Origin: CBDAQR01 sp965199055
Lineage (GTDB): Bacteria > Pseudomonadota > Gammaproteobacteria > Pseudomonadales > Halieaceae
DNA length: 64,000 nucleotides
Direction of reading: 5' to 3'
NCBI GenBank assembly: GCA_965199055.1
Contig: CBDAQR010000008.1
Location: 186,001 to 250,000, forward strand
In this document: positions 59,776 through 64,000 of the stretch, piece by piece
Numbering within the stretch: the first letter of the stretch is position 1
Layout of the letters: each line of letters begins with the position of its first letter
Translations under genes and position numbers: made by a program
Notes under the pieces: generated by a model
Seen by the model: the letters and a program-made list of their open reading frames with translations, nothing else
The model's database searches: none
Told to the model about the DNA's origin: nothing

Positions 59776-60061
59776 GTGACGCTAAACTAGCACTTTGTTT
59801 TGTGTAACTACCCTGCCTTGAGGAACCCAATAAACCACTCACCGGCATATCGCTTCTGCTTGATAGCGAGACCTCCCCAGGGTCATTTTAAAGGGAAATC
59901 GCTCCCTTGTTTTGGCTACCCTGGCAACGCGAATATTACCAAGGGTGCTGTACACATGGCCGATGCGTCAAATAGGGTTTTTCCCTGTCGAGATAGCGCC
60001 CTATAATCGCCCTATAGTTGACGTTGGCGCGGAGTGATACATAAAAAGGACTAGTTTAAAG

Positions 60062-60249
60062 ATGAAAAGAGACACTATATTGTCTGTCTGGTGATGCTGT
60101 CGGCCTGTGGCGGTAGGGTGGCCGATCCAGTGCCATCGTATCGTCTTGGCGACGAAGACATGGATTGCAGTGAGCTAAAGACGGAATTGGCTTATATCGA
60201 GAGCCAGATAAAAAAACTTCTTCCCGAGGCCAATAAAACGGCGGAATAG
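60062..60249 (+). pseudogene. Frameshifted small lipoprotein
   Basis: The ATG at 60062 goes to a stop after ten codons, but the next frame gives HYIVCLVMLSACGGRVADP, a lipobox (LSAC), and then about 45 more residues ending LLPEANKTAE. One base change near 60073 separates the start from the body. The protein would be about 61 residues. Confidence 0.6.
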
Positions 60250-60363
60250 GCACATCGTTCATCTTCATCTTAAAGAAACGGACTAGCACTTCAATGGCCT
60301 TTTTGGGGGCTAGCACACAGGCAGGGATATGATTGTCCGGAGACCGACCAACAGAAGGGAAAA

Positions 60364-61201
60364 ATGAACAGCAAACAATGTCTGAACTGCCTCCTTGAGA
60401 GGAGGGCAATGATCGCAATAATAATTGTCGCGGTGCCTCTGACATTCCTGCTGTTGTACCTGGGGTGGGAAGATTATCAGGTGTTGGCGACCTACCGGGG
60501 ACCCGAATCATTGATGCACGGAGAGATCGTGCGAAACTACGGCCTGACTGTGGTCGCCATCGTGGCTACGGCGCTGGCTTTCTGGCGAAGCCAGATTGCC
60601 GATGATCATGCAAAGACGGCTGCGGGTAGCCTGAATAACGCGCGGTATCAACACAGTGCTGCCATGCTCGCTAACCGGGCGGTTTCGGTCCGCATCGGTG
60701 CCATCTACTCGCTGGGACAGCTCGCCAGAGACTATCCCATTGTACACCACATCCAGGCCATGCAAACCTTGGCAGCGTTTGTGCGCCACCCCGGGCATGA
60801 CTATGCAACAGAGAATAAAACTGAGGATGAAACGGGGAATAGTGCCACAATGACCAGGGGGGCAGACCCGAGAGACGGTGGCGATATCAATGCGGTGGCC
60901 GACGTGATCAGGCAGCGCAGAACAGATAGACCTTGAGCGCAGTGGGGGGTTTTGTCTGGATTTCTCAGGCGGGAGCTTCAAAGGCGCAGATCTGACAGGG
61001 GCCGACCTTACGTGCGCGAATGTTGAAGATACGAATTTTTCCTTCGCAATCCTTAAGGACGTCCAGGGTCTTACGCAGGATATGTTGAAAAGTGTCAAAC
61101 CAACAAGCGAGCCATGTGATCTGCCCAACGGACTGAAGTGGCCATTCAAAAAGGACTCAGACGGTAACTGGGTGTTGCATGACACCACCGATGGCGTATG
61201 A
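60364..61201 (+). pseudogene. Frameshifted membrane protein with pentapeptide repeats
   Basis: The first 190 codons make a protein with two hydrophobic helices (MIAIIIVAVPLTFLLLYL and YGLTVVAIVATALAFW) and a helical part. The frame breaks near 60920; in the next frame the sequence continues DLERSGGFCLDFSGGSFKGA, DLTGADLTCANVEDTNFSFA, pentapeptide repeats, to a stop at 61199-61201. One or two bases seem lost. Intact relatives would be about 280 residues long. Confidence 0.7.
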
Positions 61202-61275
61202 TCAGCAACGGCGCATGAAGCAACCAGCCGGCAATGCCTTGTCACCAGCAGGCCATTCACTACTCGGATGCCCCT

Positions 61276-61914
61276 ATGGCCATACCCCAACAAACCCCTA
61301 GACCCGCCACCTACCAGGACGTGCTGGATGCGCCGCCTCACAAAGTCGCCGAAGTGATTCGTGGTGTACTGCACATGCACCCGCGACCTGCCATGCCACA
61401 TGCCTGGGCAAGCTCAATTCTCGGCGGGGAGCTGGTGAGCCCGTTTGGACGGGGCCACGGAGGCCCGGGAGGCTGGTGGATTGTGTTTGAACCGGAACTT
61501 CACCTGGGCGACGACATTGTGGTGCCCGATTTGGCGGGCTGGCGTCGGGAGACGCTGCCGGTGTACCCTGATGCACCGTACTGTACCGTTGCCCCGGACT
61601 GGGTGTGCGAGGTGCTCTCACCGTCCACCCGGCAGATTGATCTGACGACCAAGCGTGATATCTATGCCCGTGAAGGGGTGTCGCACCTGTGGTTTGTGGA
61701 CCCGGATATCCGTACCCTGGAAGCTTTTGTGCTGCATGATGGCCGGTGGACCCTGATGGCCTCGCTGGGCAATGAAGAAGCCGTGTCCGTGGCACCCTTT
61801 GAGGCCATCAGTTTTTCACTGGGCGCGCTGTGGCCAGATACTGCGAGCCCTGCGCACGAGGAGGGTGGACACGGGGATGCGGGTAACGCGGACAACGGCG
61901 AAGCCTCTCCCTGA
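61276..61914 (+). CDS. Uma2 family (DUF820) restriction-endonuclease-like protein
   Basis: The protein has about 212 residues. The Uma2 fold with VPDLAGWRRE (Asp of the PD-(D/E)XK core, about 84-93) and WVCEVLSPSTRQIDLTTK (Glu, about 108-125) and LWFVDP, is clear. A disordered Gly/Asp-rich tail follows. Function of these nuclease-like proteins is unclear. The start at 61276 (MAIPQQTPRP) is preferred; an in-frame start at 61234 adds 14 residues. Confidence 0.82.
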   Translation: MAIPQQTPRPATYQDVLDAPPHKVAEVIRGVLHMHPRPAMPHAWASSILGGELVSPFGRGHGGPGGWWIVFEPELHLGDDIVVPDLAGWRRETLPVYPDAPYCTVAPDWVCEVLSPSTRQIDLTTKRDIYAREGVSHLWFVDPDIRTLEAFVLHDGRWTLMASLGNEEAVSVAPFEAISFSLGALWPDTASPAHEEGGHGDAGNADNGEASP

Positions 61915-62143
61915 CCCCTTGTGATGCTACAGGCGGGGAAAGCGTGTGAGCAAAGGCCTGCCGTGGTCTGGGACCCGAGAGCCCTCATCGCCACGGGTGC
62001 CCTGAGGCACGGGTCGCCGGTGATGGCTGCCCCGTTGATGTCTCAGGTGCCTTCAGCCCGCGACGGTCCTGCGTCAGGGCGCTGTACTACAAAACGGCGT
62101 GGGCAACCGCTATAATGGCACCTGTTTTGCGGACCGGGTATCA

Positions 62144-63193
62144 ATGATGCGCCTGATTCTCACGGGGCTCGCGCTACTGGGCGGCTGCATGCTGCTGGCG
62201 GCCTGTAAACACCCGCTGGCCGTTGTCGGACAGGGCGACATCGTGGACGCCAATGGCTCGGCCTACGGGTGTACGTATGAGCAATACCAGGCAGGGAGCC
62301 CTGCGTGTCTGGACAATGAGATCGCCGGAGACTACTACGTCAACTACTACCCCCGACCCCATGAGGGGTGGGAGTTTGTCCGGTGGGAGGCGTTCTGCAG
62401 CGACCGATCCGTCCCCCCCTATTGCCTGCACGAGGTTCAGGCTTTCTGGATCGCCTTCTGGCCCGCCTTCTGGGCCAAGCAGGACGTAGACGCGCCGGTC
62501 TTCCCTACGACAGCGATCTTTCGCAAGCGAGAAGACGCGGCCGATCGAATCAGACGCTATCAGCCCGGGGACCGCATCGACTTTGTCGGTAGCGCAACGC
62601 TGGCGTATCCCGCCGGGGGACGGGATACCGAGGTGCAGTCGCTCTCTGCGCAACTGGCCTTTTTTGAGCATGATGCGGATGTGGATGGCCATGATGTGAA
62701 GGGCTACAGTCTGACCCTCAATGACGTCTCTGAGACAGCGCTGTTCTGGCAGGAGGCTGACGGGACGTTCCATCACCTGGCGGGCGAACGGCCGGGGGGC
62801 GCTTTTGGCCGGTATGTCGATACCGGCACGGGTACCACGGGGCTCAAGGCCTTTCCCTCCCCGATGGTGGCGAACACATCAGAACTCTACCGGTACGCCC
62901 GCATCGACAGCGAAACAGAGGCCGTGCTGGCCACGGGCACCCGGACGATTCGTGTTTTGGGCCCAGCAAGCGTGACGGTGCCGATGGGCACGTACACGGC
63001 CTATGCCATCGTCATCCAGGAGGATTTTGTGGATGAGACCGCGGCGGGCGTGACCGGCTCCGGGACAGAAACCACCTGGATATCCCCGCACGAGGGGATC
63101 ATCAGGGTATCGTATAGCGTGTCCTGGTTTGAGGACGGGGCCCTGCAATCGGTAGAAACCGTTGACATCAGCGCCGTAGCCAACAACTACTAA
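62144..63193 (+). CDS. Exported lipoprotein of unknown function
   Basis: The 349-residue protein has a lipoprotein signal (TGLALLGGCMLLAACKHPL, lipobox LAAC) and a mature part rich in Tyr/Trp/Phe, with AFWIAFWPAFWAKQ (about 105-118) and several beta segments. Cysteines near 43-92 (YGCTYEQ, SPACLDN, EAFCSDR, PPYCLHE) may pair. The Trp-rich block is unusual. The ATG at 62144 starts the signal; earlier in-frame codons add a basic stretch. Confidence 0.7.
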   Translation: MMRLILTGLALLGGCMLLAACKHPLAVVGQGDIVDANGSAYGCTYEQYQAGSPACLDNEIAGDYYVNYYPRPHEGWEFVRWEAFCSDRSVPPYCLHEVQAFWIAFWPAFWAKQDVDAPVFPTTAIFRKREDAADRIRRYQPGDRIDFVGSATLAYPAGGRDTEVQSLSAQLAFFEHDADVDGHDVKGYSLTLNDVSETALFWQEADGTFHHLAGERPGGAFGRYVDTGTGTTGLKAFPSPMVANTSELYRYARIDSETEAVLATGTRTIRVLGPASVTVPMGTYTAYAIVIQEDFVDETAAGVTGSGTETTWISPHEGIIRVSYSVSWFEDGALQSVETVDISAVANNY

Positions 63194-63215
63194 CCCCCGC
63201 AACGCCGGCACCGTG

Positions 63216-63818
63216 TCAGCTTCCCCGGTTGGCGGTACGCGATGAAGCCCGGTCCCTGATACGCACAATCGTCTGCCTGCTGGTGTTGAAGGCGCGCGCG
63301 ACAGCCGAGACACTCTCGCCCGCCAGGAGCCGTTCCCTGACCGCGGCCTGCTGACTGTTTGAGAGGGATGACGGGCGCCCCAGGGGTGTGCCCGCCGCCT
63401 TGGCGCGCGCGAGGCCCGACTGGGTGCGCTCGATCAGCAGGTCGCGCTCAAATTGCGCGACGGCGTTGATAACGGTCATGGTCATCCTGCCCGCAGAGCT
63501 CGTAAGGTCGACCCCGCCCAACGCCAGACAGTGGACACGGATACCCCGCCCGTCAAGCATGGCAACCGTTGTGCTGACATCCATTGCGTCGCGGCCGAGC
63601 CGGTCGAGCTTGGTCACAATCAGGACATCCCCGGCTTCCATTTTCTCGAGCAGCCGCGCAAACGCCGGCCGCGACGCAATGGCCATGGACCCGGAAACGG
63701 TCTCGGTGATAATGCGGTGCGCGGCCACGGCAAAGCCCGCGGCCCGGATCTCGGCCACCTGATTGTCGGTGGTCTGCTCTTGGGTGGATACCCGTGCATA
63801 GGCGAAGGTGCGTGACAT
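63216..63818 (-). CDS. Serine resolvase/invertase
   Basis: The 200-residue protein has the catalytic Ser11 in AYARVSTQEQTTDNQ, the second active segment KLDRLGRDAMD (about 72-82) and the long helix EFERDLLIERT-like part, then a C-terminal HTH (AVARAFNTSRQTIVRIRDRA). It belongs to the Tn3-resolvase/Pin/Hin group and would recombine DNA at paired sites. The sequence 63819-64000 upstream has repeated elements (below). Confidence 0.9.
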   Translation of the reverse strand: MSRTFAYARVSTQEQTTDNQVAEIRAAGFAVAAHRIITETVSGSMAIASRPAFARLLEKMEAGDVLIVTKLDRLGRDAMDVSTTVAMLDGRGIRVHCLALGGVDLTSSAGRMTMTVINAVAQFERDLLIERTQSGLARAKAAGTPLGRPSSLSNSQQAAVRERLLAGESVSAVARAFNTSRQTIVRIRDRASSRTANRGS

Positions 63819-63838
63819 GGCGAGTGCTCCAAAACCGG

Positions 63839-63911
63839 TGTCCGTAATACTACCCCTGTCCTGAATGGGCGTACACTATTTTTCGGACGCGGTGGTGGGC
63901 CCTGTCCGTAA
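63839..63911. repeat. Direct repeats upstream of the resolvase
   Basis: TGTCCGTAA occurs at 63839-63847 and 63903-63911, 64 bases apart, with ACCGG beside both. Their place next to the resolvase start suggests resolvase sub-sites (res) or an operator. No other copy of a transposase is seen before the window ends. Confidence 0.4.
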
Positions 63912-64000
63912 CCGGTCGTTTTCGGGCACCGCCGCGCGGCAGATATTCCCGTGTCTCAGGAGGGGTGTTTTGCCTGATACCGCTTGAGCACCTTGGCCGG

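Noticed and set aside
63956..64000. A short minus-strand frame ending PAKVLKRYQAKHPS at the window edge
   Set aside because: Only 14 codons are visible; possibly the end of another gene but nothing supports it.

Overview
The window looks like the chromosome of a marine gammaproteobacterium. Gene order and protein likeness (pntA, efp-epmA, serB-parC, thiI-typA, ntrBC-trmL-secB-gpmI-envC-ctpA-yibQ-hisBHAF-mutY-yggX) suggest the Cellvibrionales/Halieaceae (OM60/NOR5) neighbourhood. The taxon is inferred from gene content only.

Bases 1-46236 are dense core genome. From the left: a partial NADP transhydrogenase alpha gene; a small K+-channel-like protein; an ECF sigma factor with its ChrR-type zinc anti-sigma, divergent from a five-gene membrane-lipid operon (FAD oxidoreductase, DUF1365, cyclopropane fatty acid synthase-like enzyme, DUF2878, exported protein). 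Two matching ECF promoters lie back to back between sigma gene and operon. Next come a helicase with an N-terminal nuclease domain plus a bacterial FAN1 nuclease (DNA repair), an EamA transporter, a soluble sugar dehydrogenase, an NhaC antiporter and a thioesterase; then epmA-efp, a large PilZ-like protein, serB, an AhpA/Smp-like membrane protein, parC, a cyclic-nucleotide-binding protein, slyD, elaA, a dehydrogenase-cytochrome c fusion, dtd-pip-typA and thiI. A nitrogen-regulation locus follows (DUF4124 protein, ntrB, ntrC) with a perfect NtrC site and a good sigma-54 promoter, then trmL, secB, rhodanese, gpmI, envC, ctpA, yibQ, hisBHAF, mutY and yggX.

A tRNA-Phe gene (46307-46382) marks the switch to accessory DNA. 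From 46490 to 53878 two same-length IS3-family copies with identical transposases lie in opposite orientation around a 5-kb segment: two unknown genes, hipBA, a 5'-truncated TnpB with its transposon right end, a HicA-like/HTH putative toxin-antitoxin operon and a truncated SMEK-like gene. Outside the second copy lies a Fic gene that has lost its 5' end. From 54766 to 58011 there are decayed IS3, IS982 and IS256 transposase genes. Between two nearly identical IS256-like ends sit two toxin-antitoxin-type gene pairs (higBA and DUF4160/DUF2442), each followed by an attC-like site, which looks like a relict integron cassette array.

From 58048 to 64000 the window holds lipoproteins, a DUF1640 coiled-coil protein, a decayed YefM/ParE pair, a frameshifted lipoprotein, a frameshifted pentapeptide-repeat protein, an Uma2-type nuclease and a serine resolvase with repeats upstream. 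The right third is therefore a mobile-element and toxin-antitoxin zone next to a conserved, operon-rich core. No rRNA, CRISPR array or integrase was seen.
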